Made by a program: the position numbers and the translations under genes. From NCBI RefSeq assembly GCF_031885415.1, contig NZ_CP116871.1:3038001-3102000 (forward strand): 64,000 nucleotides of DNA, given 5' to 3'. Shown here piece by piece: positions 42,854 through 52,288 of this stretch. How positions within the stretch are numbered: the stretch's first letter is position 1; each line of letters begins with the position of its first letter. This DNA is from Microbacterium forte (GTDB lineage Bacteria; Actinomycetota; Actinomycetes; Actinomycetales; Microbacteriaceae). The notes below the pieces were generated by a model that made no database searches, was not told the DNA's origin, and saw only the letters and a list, made by a program, of their open reading frames with translations.

Positions 42854-43863
42854 GGGTGCCGATCGTGACGGTCGCGACGGTCGTCGGCGCGACGGTCGTG
42901 CTCGCCGGATGCGCGCCCGCGGCGGACGATGGCGGGTCGGTGTGCGAGGCCGCGGGGCCGGCACTCGAGCAGACCTCGACGGAACTCCTGCAGGTCACCG
43001 AGCCGCATGAGCTCACCGGGGGGACACTGCTCGAAGGGCCGACCTTCCACGACGACGGCTCTCTGTTCGTGGTCGACGTGATGGCACCCGCGGGCGAAGC
43101 CAAGGTGCTGCGAATCGATGTCGAGGAGGCCTCGGCGGAGCAGGTCTTCACGGATGAGACGAGCGCATTCACCTCGGCGCAGTTCCATCCGAGCGACGGG
43201 CGTCTGTATCTGACCGACTTCCTCGGAGGCGACGTGCTGAGCATCACGCCCGATGGCGAAGACCCGCAGGCCCACTTCACGGGTGCGGTCGAGGGCGTCG
43301 CGATGCTGCCCGACGACATCGCCTTCGCCCCCGACGGGACGATGTTCGTGACCGACACCCGCGGCATGGACGGGCCCGGGTGGGAGACGCCGGGCAGGGT
43401 GGTCAGGATCGGCGTCGACGGGTCGGCGAGCGTGCTGGCCGACGATCTGCCCTCGCCGAACGGCATCGTGTTCGACGAGGAGGACGCCGGGCTCTGGGTC
43501 GCCCAGTACAACGCGAACCGCATCGACTACTTCGCCCTCGACGAGGAGCGCACGCGTGTCGTCTCGGCGTACCCGGCGATCCATGTCGACGGCGGGATCG
43601 GACGCATCGACTCGACCGCGGTGGATGCCGAAGGGAACATCTACCAGGCGTTCCACGAGAAGGCGGAGATCGTGGTGATCGCCAAGACCGGCGAGCAGAT
43701 CGGGGTGATCCGCGTGCCCGGGGAGGGGCTCGAATCCGCGACGAACATCGCCATCGCGCCGGGGACCACTGACGGCTATCTGGTGGTCAGTGGGCCCGCG
43801 GGCGGGTTCGTGCACACCTTCGAGGCGTACGGCGAGGGCATCAGGCAGTCGAACGGGGGATGA
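42850..43863 (+). CDS. SMP-30/gluconolactonase-like lipoprotein
   Basis: The 337-residue protein has a lipoprotein signal peptide with lipobox VLAGC (Cys 20) and a six-bladed beta-propeller of the SMP-30/strictosidine-synthase/lactonase type: LLEGPTFHDDGSLFVVD, LYLTDFLGGDV, DDIAFAPDGTMFVTDTRG, SPNGIVFDEEDAGLWVAQYNANRI. Family members are Ca2+-dependent lactonases. It would be anchored outside the membrane, while the monooxygenase is inside, so a direct relay would need the product to cross. ATGA overlap with the monooxygenase. Confidence 0.8.
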   Translation: MRVPIVTVATVVGATVVLAGCAPAADDGGSVCEAAGPALEQTSTELLQVTEPHELTGGTLLEGPTFHDDGSLFVVDVMAPAGEAKVLRIDVEEASAEQVFTDETSAFTSAQFHPSDGRLYLTDFLGGDVLSITPDGEDPQAHFTGAVEGVAMLPDDIAFAPDGTMFVTDTRGMDGPGWETPGRVVRIGVDGSASVLADDLPSPNGIVFDEEDAGLWVAQYNANRIDYFALDEERTRVVSAYPAIHVDGGIGRIDSTAVDAEGNIYQAFHEKAEIVVIAKTGEQIGVIRVPGEGLESATNIAIAPGTTDGYLVVSGPAGGFVHTFEAYGEGIRQSNGG

Positions 43864-43868
43864 TGCCC

Positions 43869-43912
43869 GGACGCGACCCGTACCGGCAATCGCTCGGCTG
43901 CGGGTCGCGTCC
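43869..43912. terminator. Bidirectional terminator after the lactonase gene
   Basis: GGACGCGACCCG pairs exactly with CGGGTCGCGTCC across a 20-base loop, between this gene and the convergent LacI 2 gene. Confidence 0.75.
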
Positions 43913-43922
43913 TCTCAAGGCG

Positions 43923-44957
43923 TCACCTCGTCGGTGCCGCCGTGGACTCCCGCACGACGAGCTCGAGCGGCAGGACGACCTTCGTCGGTGTCCTGCTCCG
44001 CTCAGGGTCGATGAGTGTCTCCATCGCGCGGGTGCCGATCTCGCGGAGCGGAGAGCGCAGAGTCGTGAGCGCGGGAACGGCCAGCTCGGCGCTGAAGATG
44101 TCGTCGAAGCCGATCACGCTGAAGGCCTCGGGCAGCTGCAGACCGCCGCTGCGCGCGGCCCGAAGGAGTCCGTGCGCGACGAGGTCGTTGTAGGCGAGGA
44201 CGGCGGTGACGCCGCTGGCCCGGACGCGTCGGAGGGACTCAGCGCCGCCCGCGACCGTCGGCTCGTCCACGGTGATCTCCACCACCCCCAGGCCTCGTGC
44301 GGCCGCGAGATCGAGAGTGAGCTCCCATCGTGCCCGGTTGATCCGGGCGCCGCCGAGACCGAGGTACGCGACGGAACGGTGTCCGAGGTCGCGCAGATGG
44401 TCGAGTGCGTCGGTGAGGCCGGACTCGAGGTCTGGGGTGACGCTCGGCAACGACGGTGTGGAGTGATTGGCTCCGACGATCGGCTTGCTCGCAGCCAGCG
44501 CTGCCAGCGAGTCGTCGTCGAGGCGAGAGGCGACGACGAGGAGGCCGTCCACGGACGGCTGCAGCGTCTCGATCGTCTCGAGCTCGATCTCGGCAGCACC
44601 CTCGGTCTCAGAGACGATCAGAGTGAAGCCGCTCCTCCGCGCGACCTGCTCCGCGCCACGGATCAGCTCGAAGTGCACGGGGTTGGTGATGTCGGGGAGG
44701 ACGATCGCATATGTCCCCGAGAGCCCTGTGGGAAGCGCCCGAGCCATGGGGTTCACCCGATAGCCGAGTTCTGCAGCAGCCGCGCGGATCTTCTCCTCGG
44801 TGGCGACGTTCGTGCGACCGGGCTTGTTCAGGGCGCGCGACACGGTCGACGGATTGAGTCCGACCCGCTGGGCGATGTCGTAGATCGTGGGGCGTCGGCC
44901 GATGCGACCGTCGATCGCGGCCGCATCCTGCGAGGCGTTCGGCTCGTCTGTCGACAT
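43923..44957 (-). CDS. LacI family regulator 2, likely master repressor of the glycoside regulon
   Basis: The 344-residue protein has a LacI DNA-binding domain (RPTIYDIAQRVGLNPSTVSRALNKPGRTN) with hinge GYRVNPMARALPTGLSGTYAI, and a sugar-sensing core. Start MSTDEPNASQDAA is set by a GAGGGGAAG site; an earlier in-frame ATG lies close to the operator. TGGCAACCGCTTGCCA lies 82-97 bases before its own start and 70-85 bases before the divergent glucuronidase gene. Because the same site occurs before five operons in the window, this is the best candidate for the shared repressor. Confidence 0.9.
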   Translation of the reverse strand: MSTDEPNASQDAAAIDGRIGRRPTIYDIAQRVGLNPSTVSRALNKPGRTNVATEEKIRAAAAELGYRVNPMARALPTGLSGTYAIVLPDITNPVHFELIRGAEQVARRSGFTLIVSETEGAAEIELETIETLQPSVDGLLVVASRLDDDSLAALAASKPIVGANHSTPSLPSVTPDLESGLTDALDHLRDLGHRSVAYLGLGGARINRARWELTLDLAAARGLGVVEITVDEPTVAGGAESLRRVRASGVTAVLAYNDLVAHGLLRAARSGGLQLPEAFSVIGFDDIFSAELAVPALTTLRSPLREIGTRAMETLIDPERSRTPTKVVLPLELVVRESTAAPTR

Positions 44958-45033
44958 CGTGCTGTCTTCCCCTCGTCGCGACGGCATCCGGTTCCCCGAT
45001 CGTACGGCAGAAGTCATCCGTCCGATCGAGACG

Positions 45034-45059
45034 CGTTTTGGCAACCGCTTGCCAAAACG
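45034..45059. promoter_or_regulatory. LacI-type operator, site E (LacI 2 / glucuronidase)
   Basis: CGTTTTGGCAA and its exact reverse complement flank CCGC, an 11-base-arm palindrome, the most symmetric member of the operator set. It lies between the divergent LacI 2 and glucuronidase genes and would serve both. Confidence 0.8.
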
Positions 45060-45123
45060 GGTCGATCATGGTTGTCTGGTCTGACGATGTCGGGGCGGGG
45101 CGCCCGGAGAGGATTGAGCGACG

Positions 45124-46896
45124 ATGCTTCGACCCCAGTGGTCCCCGACGCGGGAACTGGTCTCCCTCGACGGCCTGTGGAGATTCGCGGCGGATGACGA
45201 CGCGGTGCCCGAGCCGTGGTCGGATCGCCTCCGCACCGAACTCGAGGCGCCGGTCCCGTCGAGCTACGACGACCTGTTCGCCGACCAGGAGATCCGCGAC
45301 CACGTGGGCTGGGTCTGGTATCAGCGCACGGTCCGCGTGCCGCGCGGATGGGACGGCTCCCGGATCCTCGTGCGGGTCGAAGCGGCATCGCACCGAGCCC
45401 GCGTCTATGCCGGACATTCCCTCGTCGCCACCCACGACGGCGGGTTCACTCCGTTCGACGCCGATGTGACCGATCATGCGATCCCCGGCGAGGAGTTCCG
45501 CCTGACGATCGGCGTCGACAACGAGCTGACGAAGGCCACGCTCCCACCCGGCTTCGTGACCGTGGCCGACGACGGCCGCAGACAGCAGCGGTACCTGCAC
45601 GACTTCTACAACTACGGCGGTCTGCCGCGCTCTGTGTGGCTCGCGGCTGTTCCGCCCGTGCGGATCGAGGACATCACGGCGGTCCCCGACGTCGACGGCG
45701 CCGACGGCATCGTCCGCTACGACATCGTCCTGTCGGACCCGTCCGTCGCCGCCGACCTCTCGATCAGAGTGCTCGACGGCGCCGGACGCCAGGTCGCCGA
45801 GGGGCACGGGCGCACCGGGGAGATCCGGATCCCGGACGCGATCCTGTGGCGTCCGGGGGCGGGCCACCTGTACGACCTCGTCGTCGAAGCGACGACCGAG
45901 ACGGGCGTCCGTGACGTGTACACGTTGCCGGTCGGCATCCGCACCGTCGAAGTGAGAGGAGCCGAGTTCCTCATCAACGGCGAGCCCTTCTACTTCCGCG
46001 GATTCGGCAAGCACGAGGACTCCCCGGTTCGAGGCAAAGGTCACGACCCCGCGTACATGGTGCACGACTTCCACCTGATGCGCTGGGCGGGGGCGAACTC
46101 GTTCCGAACCTCCCACTACCCCTATGCGGAGGACGTCCTGGAGTACGCCGATCGGCACGGAATCGTCGTGATCGACGAGACCGCGGCCGTCGGTCTCAAC
46201 CTCGCGATCGGCGCCGGGATGGGCACGGGAGCGACCAGGGCGACGTTCGGACCGGAGGGCTTCGGAGACGAGACGAGAGCCGCTCACGCTCGCGCGATCC
46301 GCGAGCTGATCGCCCGGGACAAGAACCACCCGAGCGTCGTGATGTGGTGCATCGCCAACGAGCCGGCGTCGTTCGAGGAGGGAGCCCGCCCCTACTTCGA
46401 GCCGCTCGTGGCGCTCACCCGGGAGCTCGACCCGCATCGGCCCGTGACCTTCGCCAACCTCATCCAGGCATCGCATGAGACCGATCGCATCGCTGATCTG
46501 TTCGACGTCATCTGCCTCAACCGCTACTACGGCTGGTATGCCGACGGCGGCGACCTGCGCAGCGCCGAACGACACCTCGAGGCCGAACTCCGCGGGTGGG
46601 AGAGCACATACGGCAAACCTCTCGTCATGACCGAGTACGGAGCCGACACGATCGTCGGGACCCACTCGGTCTACGACCAGCCCTGGACCGAGGAGTATCA
46701 GCTCGCCTTCCTCGAGATGTACCACCGGGTCTTCGACAGGATCCCGGCGGTCGTCGGAGAGCAGGTCTGGAACTTCGCCGACTTCCACACGCCAGGCAGC
46801 GCCTTCCGCGTCGACGGCAACAAGAAGGGTGTGTTCACCCGCGATCGACGGCCCAAGGCCGCCGCTCACGCACTTCGTACCCGCTGGCGCGGCTGA
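45124..46896 (+). CDS. uidA: Beta-glucuronidase 1, GH2
   Basis: The 590-residue GH2 enzyme hydrolyses beta-glucuronides. The UidA pattern is clear: HVGWVWYQRTVRVPRGW near residue 58, SSYDDLF, HDFYNYGGLPRSVWL, FYFRGFGKHEDS, the acid/base E413 in MWCIANEPAS and nucleophile E504 in VMTEYGAD. The GNKKGVFTRDRRPK segment near residue 565 holds the N-x-K motif that recognises the glucuronate carboxylate in true glucuronidases. No signal peptide. Followed after 12 bases by uxaC, which isomerises the released glucuronate. A paralogue lies at 60683. Confidence 0.95.
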   Translation: MLRPQWSPTRELVSLDGLWRFAADDDAVPEPWSDRLRTELEAPVPSSYDDLFADQEIRDHVGWVWYQRTVRVPRGWDGSRILVRVEAASHRARVYAGHSLVATHDGGFTPFDADVTDHAIPGEEFRLTIGVDNELTKATLPPGFVTVADDGRRQQRYLHDFYNYGGLPRSVWLAAVPPVRIEDITAVPDVDGADGIVRYDIVLSDPSVAADLSIRVLDGAGRQVAEGHGRTGEIRIPDAILWRPGAGHLYDLVVEATTETGVRDVYTLPVGIRTVEVRGAEFLINGEPFYFRGFGKHEDSPVRGKGHDPAYMVHDFHLMRWAGANSFRTSHYPYAEDVLEYADRHGIVVIDETAAVGLNLAIGAGMGTGATRATFGPEGFGDETRAAHARAIRELIARDKNHPSVVMWCIANEPASFEEGARPYFEPLVALTRELDPHRPVTFANLIQASHETDRIADLFDVICLNRYYGWYADGGDLRSAERHLEAELRGWESTYGKPLVMTEYGADTIVGTHSVYDQPWTEEYQLAFLEMYHRVFDRIPAVVGEQVWNFADFHTPGSAFRVDGNKKGVFTRDRRPKAAAHALRTRWRG

Positions 46897-46908
46897 AAAG
46901 GACCTTCC

Positions 46909-48312
46909 ATGTCACACGCATCACTCGTCCGTCGCGACCGCGACCGACTGCTCCCCGCCGATCCGACGACGCGCTCGGTCGCGCGCGCCCTCTACGAGCG
47001 CGTCGCCGATGCCCCGATCATCTCGCCGCACGGTCACGTGCCGGTGGAATGCCTGGTCGAGGATCGCCCGTTCTCCGACCCGGCATCGCTACTGATCACA
47101 CACGACCACTACGTCACCCGGCTGCTCCACGCGTCCGGGGTCGGCCTCGACGAGCTCGGGGTCGGCGGCAGTGCCGCGGACCCGCGCCAGGTGTGGCGGA
47201 GGTTCGCTGAGCGTTGGCCTCTGTTCGCGGGCACGGCGTCGGGGTACTGGATCTCGGAGTCTCTGCAGAATGTGCTCGACGTCACGGTGCCGCTCTCGGC
47301 GGCGACGGCGGATGAGGCGTACGACCGCATCGCGGATCAGCTCGCCACGCCCGAGCTGCGGCCGCGTGCGCTGTTCGAGCGCTTCGGCATCGAGGTGCTG
47401 GCGACGACCGACGATCCTCTGGACGATCTCGCAGGGCACGCGGCGCTCGCCGCGGAGGGCGCGGTCGGCCGGGTTCTGCCGACGTTCCGCCCCGACCGGT
47501 ACCTGGATCCTGATGCGGCAGGGTTCGCGCAGAACGTCGAGCGGCTCGTCGCCGAGACGGGCAGCCCGGGCACGTTCGCCGGGTACCTCGCCGCCCTCGA
47601 GCAGCGGAGGCGGTACTTCATCGAGCACGGGGCCGTGTCCGCAGATCACGGTGTCGAGGTCCCCGACACGCTCGACCTCGCGCCCGAAGAAGGCGAGGGG
47701 CTCTTCGCCCGCGTCGTCTCCGGTGATGCGGATGCCGGGGAGCGTCACTCGTTCCGGGCGCACATGCTGCTGCAGATGGCCCGGATGAGCGTCGACGACG
47801 GACTCGTCATGACGGTGCACGCCGGCGTCGTGCGCAACCACAGCACGCAGACCTTCCGCCGCTTCGGCCCCGACTCCGGGCATGACATCCCGCGGCGCAC
47901 AGACTTCGTCGGCGGTCTGCGGCCGCTTCTCGAGCGCTTCGGCCTCGAGCGCGATCTGCACCTGGTGCTCTTCGCCGTGGATGAGACCGTCTACTCTCGC
48001 GAGATCGCCCCGCTGGCGGGGTTCTACCCGAGCGTCTACATCGGCGCTCCCTGGTGGTTCCTCGATGCCCCGGATGCCATGGCACGGTTCCGCTCGGCGG
48101 TGACCGAGACGGCCGGGTTCTCGCGCGGGTCGGGGTTCATCGACGACACCCGCGCCTTCCTCTCCATACCGGCCCGACACGACACCGCACGCCGTGCGGA
48201 TGCCGCATTCCTCGCCCGGCTGGTCGTCGAGGGGCGTGTGGACGAGGACGCGGCCGGCGCCGTCATCGACGACATCGTCGGGCCCCAGCCGAAGAGGGTG
48301 TTCAAGCTGTGA
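46909..48312 (+). CDS. uxaC: Glucuronate isomerase
   Basis: UxaC converts D-glucuronate to D-fructuronate. The 467-residue amidohydrolase-fold protein has ADAPIISPHGHVPVECLVEDRPF near residue 30 (metal-binding HxH), DHYVTRLLHASGV near residue 65, and LVMTVHAGVVRNH and FGPDSGHDIP in the C-terminal half. Length is normal for the family. Its stop overlaps the GTG of uxuB (GTGA). Together with uidA and uxuB it forms a short glucuronide-to-mannonate operon. Confidence 0.94.
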   Translation: MSHASLVRRDRDRLLPADPTTRSVARALYERVADAPIISPHGHVPVECLVEDRPFSDPASLLITHDHYVTRLLHASGVGLDELGVGGSAADPRQVWRRFAERWPLFAGTASGYWISESLQNVLDVTVPLSAATADEAYDRIADQLATPELRPRALFERFGIEVLATTDDPLDDLAGHAALAAEGAVGRVLPTFRPDRYLDPDAAGFAQNVERLVAETGSPGTFAGYLAALEQRRRYFIEHGAVSADHGVEVPDTLDLAPEEGEGLFARVVSGDADAGERHSFRAHMLLQMARMSVDDGLVMTVHAGVVRNHSTQTFRRFGPDSGHDIPRRTDFVGGLRPLLERFGLERDLHLVLFAVDETVYSREIAPLAGFYPSVYIGAPWWFLDAPDAMARFRSAVTETAGFSRGSGFIDDTRAFLSIPARHDTARRADAAFLARLVVEGRVDEDAAGAVIDDIVGPQPKRVFKL

Positions 48313-49607
48313 GCGGTGTGATGCTCGGAGTGCGCGAGTCGCCGGCACCACCGGTGCGGATCATCCATATGGGGCTCGGCGCCTTCCACCGCTCGCATCT
48401 GGCCTGGTACACGGCCCATGCCGGTGACTCGGCGCAGTGGGGGATCGCGGCGTACACCGGAAGGAGTGCCGGGCTCGCGGATGATCTCTCCGCCCAGGAC
48501 GGTCTGTACACACTGATCGTGCGTTCGCCGGCAGGCGACGACGCCGAACGAATCGGGAGCATCGTCCGGGCGCATCCGGGCACGGACATCCCGTCATTCG
48601 TGAATGACGTCGCCGCTCCTGCGACCGCCATCGTCAGCCTGACTATCACCGAGGCCGCCTATGCCGATGATCGGACGGCTCTCGATCGAGCCCTGCTGGC
48701 AGGACTCCTCGACGACGACCTCGTCAGCGTGCGTCCTGTCACCGCCGTCGGTCGCCTCGTGCTCGGTCTGGAGGCGCGCAGGCGTTCGTGTTCCGGAGCT
48801 CTCGCTCTCGTCTCCTGTGACAACCTGGCCGACAACGGGGGAGTGCTGCGCGCCGCCGTCAGCTCTCTCGCGAGGGAGGTGCCGGGGCTCGTCGACTGGA
48901 TCGATGCGCACGTGTCGTTCGTGTCGAGTTCGGTGGATCGGATCACCCCTCGACTCTCGGATGAGGAAACGACCGAGCTCTCGCGGCGCTACGGGGATCG
49001 TGCACCGGTGGTCGCAGAGAGCTTCTCCGACTGGGTCATCGCCGGAGAGTTCCCTGCGGGCCGGCCGCAGTGGGAAGTGGCGGGAGCCCGCCTCACCGAC
49101 GACCTTGAACCGTGGGAGGCGCGGAAGCTCTGGCTGCTGAACGGCGCTCATACGCTTCTCGCGTCGCTCGGTCGGCTTCGTGGTCATCACACGGTCTCCG
49201 AGGCGATCGCCGACATGGTGTGCTTGCGCGCCGTCGACGCGTACTGGGATGAAGTCTGCCGGCATCTTCCGGCGGAGCTCGGACTGCAGGAATACCGGTT
49301 GGCGCTGCTCGACCGCTTCCGAAACCCGCGCATCCGGCATCTCCTCGCGCAGATCGGTCTCGATTCCGACACCAAGATGCGTGTGCGCGTCGCGCCGGTC
49401 GCAGAGCTCGAACGCAGGGCGGGGCGCCCCGCCGACGCGTGCGCAGCTGTCGTCGCGGCGTGGCTGGCGATCGGCGGACAGCGAGGGGATCGTTCATCCG
49501 TCGAATGCGCGGTCGCCGAGCTCAGCCCCGTGCTCGGCGACGACGAGGCGTTCGTCGATGAGGTGCTCGCGAGTCGGCGATCGATCGATGATCTCACACT
49601 TCGATAA
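48309..49607 (+). CDS. uxuB: Mannitol dehydrogenase-family oxidoreductase, probable fructuronate reductase
   Basis: The 432-residue long-chain dehydrogenase should reduce D-fructuronate to D-mannonate with NADH. The NAD-binding start RIIHMGLGAFHRSHLAWYTA near residue 15, CDNLADNGGVLRAAV near residue 170, and the catalytic-helix motif KLWLLNGAHTLLASLGRLRGHHTV (K-x-x-x-x-N-x-x-H) near residue 275 are all present. GTG at 48309 overlaps the uxaC stop; a downstream ATG at 48321 is an alternative. Mannitol- or other polyol dehydrogenase activity cannot be excluded, but context favours UxuB. Confidence 0.88.
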   Translation: MSGVMLGVRESPAPPVRIIHMGLGAFHRSHLAWYTAHAGDSAQWGIAAYTGRSAGLADDLSAQDGLYTLIVRSPAGDDAERIGSIVRAHPGTDIPSFVNDVAAPATAIVSLTITEAAYADDRTALDRALLAGLLDDDLVSVRPVTAVGRLVLGLEARRRSCSGALALVSCDNLADNGGVLRAAVSSLAREVPGLVDWIDAHVSFVSSSVDRITPRLSDEETTELSRRYGDRAPVVAESFSDWVIAGEFPAGRPQWEVAGARLTDDLEPWEARKLWLLNGAHTLLASLGRLRGHHTVSEAIADMVCLRAVDAYWDEVCRHLPAELGLQEYRLALLDRFRNPRIRHLLAQIGLDSDTKMRVRVAPVAELERRAGRPADACAAVVAAWLAIGGQRGDRSSVECAVAELSPVLGDDEAFVDEVLASRRSIDDLTLR

Positions 49608-49612
49608 CGAGT

Positions 49613-49628
49613 TGGCAATCGGTTGTCA
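49613..49628 (+). promoter_or_regulatory. LacI-type operator, site B (ABC transporter)
   Basis: TGGCAATCGGTTGTCA, one base from perfect symmetry, lies 111 bases before the SBP gene. TTGTCA in its right half and TACTGA 19 bases on could form the promoter. A weaker copy (TGACAAGCGGTTGCGCA) lies at 49691-49707. Confidence 0.75.
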
Positions 49629-49690
49629 TTGACTCGAATCCCTGCTTTACTGACATCAGACGCCGCCGTCCTCGTCCGCTAGACCCTTAA

Positions 49691-49707
49691 TGACAAGCGG
49701 TTGCGCA
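49691..49707 (+). promoter_or_regulatory. Second, weaker LacI-type operator before the SBP gene
   Basis: TGACAAGCGGTTGCGCA keeps the CAA-n-CGGTTG core but has lost symmetry at the right end. It lies 78 bases after site B, and 32 bases before the start codon, a spacing compatible with a DNA loop. Confidence 0.5.
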
Positions 49708-49738
49708 TCAAGTCGTTTCATCCAAAGGAGTATGAACA

Positions 49739-51292
49739 ATGTGGAACACCCGTAAGCACCGTCGTGGCGTGGTCCTGCCCGCCGCGATGCTCATCACCGC
49801 ACTCGCGGTGTCCGGCTGCGCGGCCGGAAGCGACCCCGAACCCGCAGGCACGTCGGCCACCGTCGTCGAGAAGGATCTCGCCATCGCGGCTGTCTCGGCG
49901 CCGAACTCGCTCGACCCGGCGCAGCTCGTCGATGGGCAGCAGATGTTCGTGTGGTCATCGATCCTCGACACTCTGCTCCGCAAGGATCCGGCCACGGGGG
50001 AGATCATCCCGGGTGCCGCGGAATCGTGGGAGTACAACGAGGACGGCACGCAGCTCACGCTCGTACTTCGTGAGGGAATGAGCTTCAGTTCGGGAGACCC
50101 GGTGAACGCGGACGCCGTCGTGGCGACCATGCTCCGCTCGCGGGAGACCGCCGGCAACGTGCAGAGTCGTCTGGCTTCGGTCACGGATGTCGTCGCCGAG
50201 GACGACCGGACGGTCGTGGTCTCGTTCGACGGCTTCGACCCGCAGTTCCTCGACAACCTCTCCTCCGGCCCGGGGGCGATCGGCGACCCTGCCACGATCG
50301 ACGAGGAGCGCACCGCCACAGATCCCGTCGGCTCGGGGCCGTTCACACTCGACACCGAAAAGACCGTTCCCGGGAGCAGCTACGTGCTGGTGAAGCGAGA
50401 CGACTACTGGGACGCGGAGAACGTCCCGTTCAAGACGCTGACGGTGAAGGTCCTTCAGGATCAGACGGCGTCGTTCAATGCGCTCCAGGCGGGCGAACTC
50501 AACGCGGCGACAGTGCAGACGCAGGTCGTCGGGCAGCTCGACAAGGAGAAGTTCTCGATCAAACAGAACGATGCGGTCGCGACGAGCTTCCTGAACATCC
50601 TGGACAGAGGCGGGGAGAAGTGGCCCGCTCTCGGAGATGAGAAGGTACGCCAGGCGATCAACCTCGCCATCGATCGGGACGCCGTCCTCAAGGGGCTGTA
50701 CAGCGGAGTCGGAATCGCCACGACGCAGCTGGTGAGCCCATTCGGCGCCATCTACGACGAATCGCTCAACGACGAGTACGAGTACGACCCAGAGAAGGGG
50801 CGTGAGCTCGTCGAGGAGGCGGGCTACGCGGGGGAGAGCTTCCAGATCCCCAGCACCTTCCTGTCGACCACTGTGGAACCCGTTCTCACCCAGGCGTTCG
50901 CCGACATCGGCCTGACGCTGGAATGGGTCACGGTTCCTCCGCAGCAGGCGCAGTCGGCGGCTCGCTCCGGCGACTACGGTCTGTACTTCCAGATCCTCGG
51001 GTTCAATGCGGACAGCGCGGACCTGGCGACGACCTTCGCCCTGGACGGAGTCGGCAACCCGCGCGGCTACACCGATGACACCTTGGACCGGCTGTTCTCG
51101 GAGATCGACTCGACGGTCGCCTTCGACGACCGCGTACCGCTGTATCAGGAACTGAACGAGTACGTCGCCGATCAGGCATTCGTCGCGCCGCTGGTCTACG
51201 TCGGCGCTGTGTGGGCTACCGCCGACGGCATCAGCTACGTCGGAGAGGCGAACACCCTCTCCACGATCCGACAGTTCGACGTCACCGAGTGA
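49739..51292 (+). CDS. ABC transporter substrate-binding lipoprotein (family 5)
   Basis: The 517-residue protein has a signal peptide (MWNTRKHRRGVVLPAAMLITA) and lipobox VSGC at residues 20-23, then the family 5 (peptide/nickel/oligosaccharide) binding-protein fold: PNSLDPAQLVDGQQMFVWSSIL, then GAAESWEYNEDGTQLTLVLREGMSFSSGDPV, DPVGSGPFTL and VRQAINLAIDRDAVLKGLYSG. Family 5 proteins usually bind peptides, but those beside glycoside hydrolases bind oligosaccharides. The surrounding hydrolases make an acidic oligosaccharide likely. It lies downstream of two LacI-type sites. Confidence 0.85.
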   Translation: MWNTRKHRRGVVLPAAMLITALAVSGCAAGSDPEPAGTSATVVEKDLAIAAVSAPNSLDPAQLVDGQQMFVWSSILDTLLRKDPATGEIIPGAAESWEYNEDGTQLTLVLREGMSFSSGDPVNADAVVATMLRSRETAGNVQSRLASVTDVVAEDDRTVVVSFDGFDPQFLDNLSSGPGAIGDPATIDEERTATDPVGSGPFTLDTEKTVPGSSYVLVKRDDYWDAENVPFKTLTVKVLQDQTASFNALQAGELNAATVQTQVVGQLDKEKFSIKQNDAVATSFLNILDRGGEKWPALGDEKVRQAINLAIDRDAVLKGLYSGVGIATTQLVSPFGAIYDESLNDEYEYDPEKGRELVEEAGYAGESFQIPSTFLSTTVEPVLTQAFADIGLTLEWVTVPPQQAQSAARSGDYGLYFQILGFNADSADLATTFALDGVGNPRGYTDDTLDRLFSEIDSTVAFDDRVPLYQELNEYVADQAFVAPLVYVGAVWATADGISYVGEANTLSTIRQFDVTE

Positions 51293-51299
51293 GTGAGGG

Positions 51300-51327
51300 G
51301 TGGGGATGCGGTCCGCCGCATCCCCAC
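51300..51327 (+). terminator. Intra-operon hairpin between SBP and permease
   Basis: A perfect 12-bp stem (GTGGGGATGCGG and complement) with a TCCG loop starts eight bases after the SBP stop. Hairpins here commonly lower transcript of the permease or protect SBP mRNA. Confidence 0.6.
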
Positions 51328-51346
51328 CCGCACCGGGAGTTCTTTG

Positions 51347-52288
51347 ATGCTCAGTTATATCCTTCGCCGTCTCGGTGCCGGGATCGTGCTCGCGATCCTG
51401 GTGACCCTGATCACCTTCCTGCTGCTCAGCACGTCGTTCGATGACGTCGCGCAGTCGATTCTCGGCACCGGTGCGACGCCGGATGTCGTTGCGGGGCTCA
51501 TCGAGCAGAAGGGGTGGGATCGACCTGTCCTCGTCCAGTACTTCGACTGGCTGATCCACGCGGTTCAGGGCGACTTCGGCGTCTCCGTGTACACGTCGCT
51601 GCCAGTCGGACCGACCGTTCTCCAGCGCCTCGCCGTCACGCTCTCGATCATCGTCCCCGCGCTGATCCTGACCGTCATCATCTCGGTGGTGCTCGGCGTC
51701 TGGTCTGCCTCGCGCGGGGGAATCGTCGACCGCATCGCGCAGGGGATCTCTCTCATCGGGTACATCGTCCCCGGCCTCCTGCTGGCGATCGTGCTGGTGG
51801 TGGTGTTCGCAGTGCAGCTCAAATGGCTTCCCGCCACCGGCTTCACACCGTTCGCCGAGGACCCGGCGGCGTGGGTGCGCAGCATCACGATCCCGGTGAT
51901 CGTGCTGACCATCGGCGGCGTCGCCAACATGGCTGCTCAGGTGCGAGGGCGCATGATCGACGAGCTCCGCCGCGACTACATCCGCACCCTGCGGACGCGC
52001 GGCTCATCGACCACCTCGATCGTCATCAAGCACGCGCTGCGCAACGCTGCGAGCCCGGCGCTCACGGTGATGTCGCTGGAGTTCATCCAGATGTTCGGCG
52101 GCGCGCTCATCATCGAGAACGTCTTCGCTCTGCCGGGCTACGGCAGCTTCGCGTTCAACGCCTCTCTTCAGGGCGACATCCCCGTGATCATGGGCATCAC
52201 CGCCTTCGGTGTGCTGCTGGTCACCGTCGTCAACCTCCTCACCGACCTGGCCAACGGCTGGTTGAACCCGAAAGCGAGAGTCCATTGA
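51347..52288 (+). CDS. ABC transporter permease (DppB type)
   Basis: The 313-residue protein has six membrane helices, starting YILRRLGAGIVLAILVTLITFLL, with GWDRPVLVQYFDWLIHAVQGDFG in the first loop and the DppB-type coupling region RRDYIRTLRTRGSSTTSIVIKHALRNA near residue 215. Start ATG at 51347 follows a GGGAG site; the longer reading passes through the intra-operon hairpin. The stop overlaps the TTG start of the next gene (TTGA). Confidence 0.9.
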   Translation: MLSYILRRLGAGIVLAILVTLITFLLLSTSFDDVAQSILGTGATPDVVAGLIEQKGWDRPVLVQYFDWLIHAVQGDFGVSVYTSLPVGPTVLQRLAVTLSIIVPALILTVIISVVLGVWSASRGGIVDRIAQGISLIGYIVPGLLLAIVLVVVFAVQLKWLPATGFTPFAEDPAAWVRSITIPVIVLTIGGVANMAAQVRGRMIDELRRDYIRTLRTRGSSTTSIVIKHALRNAASPALTVMSLEFIQMFGGALIIENVFALPGYGSFAFNASLQGDIPVIMGITAFGVLLVTVVNLLTDLANGWLNPKARVH

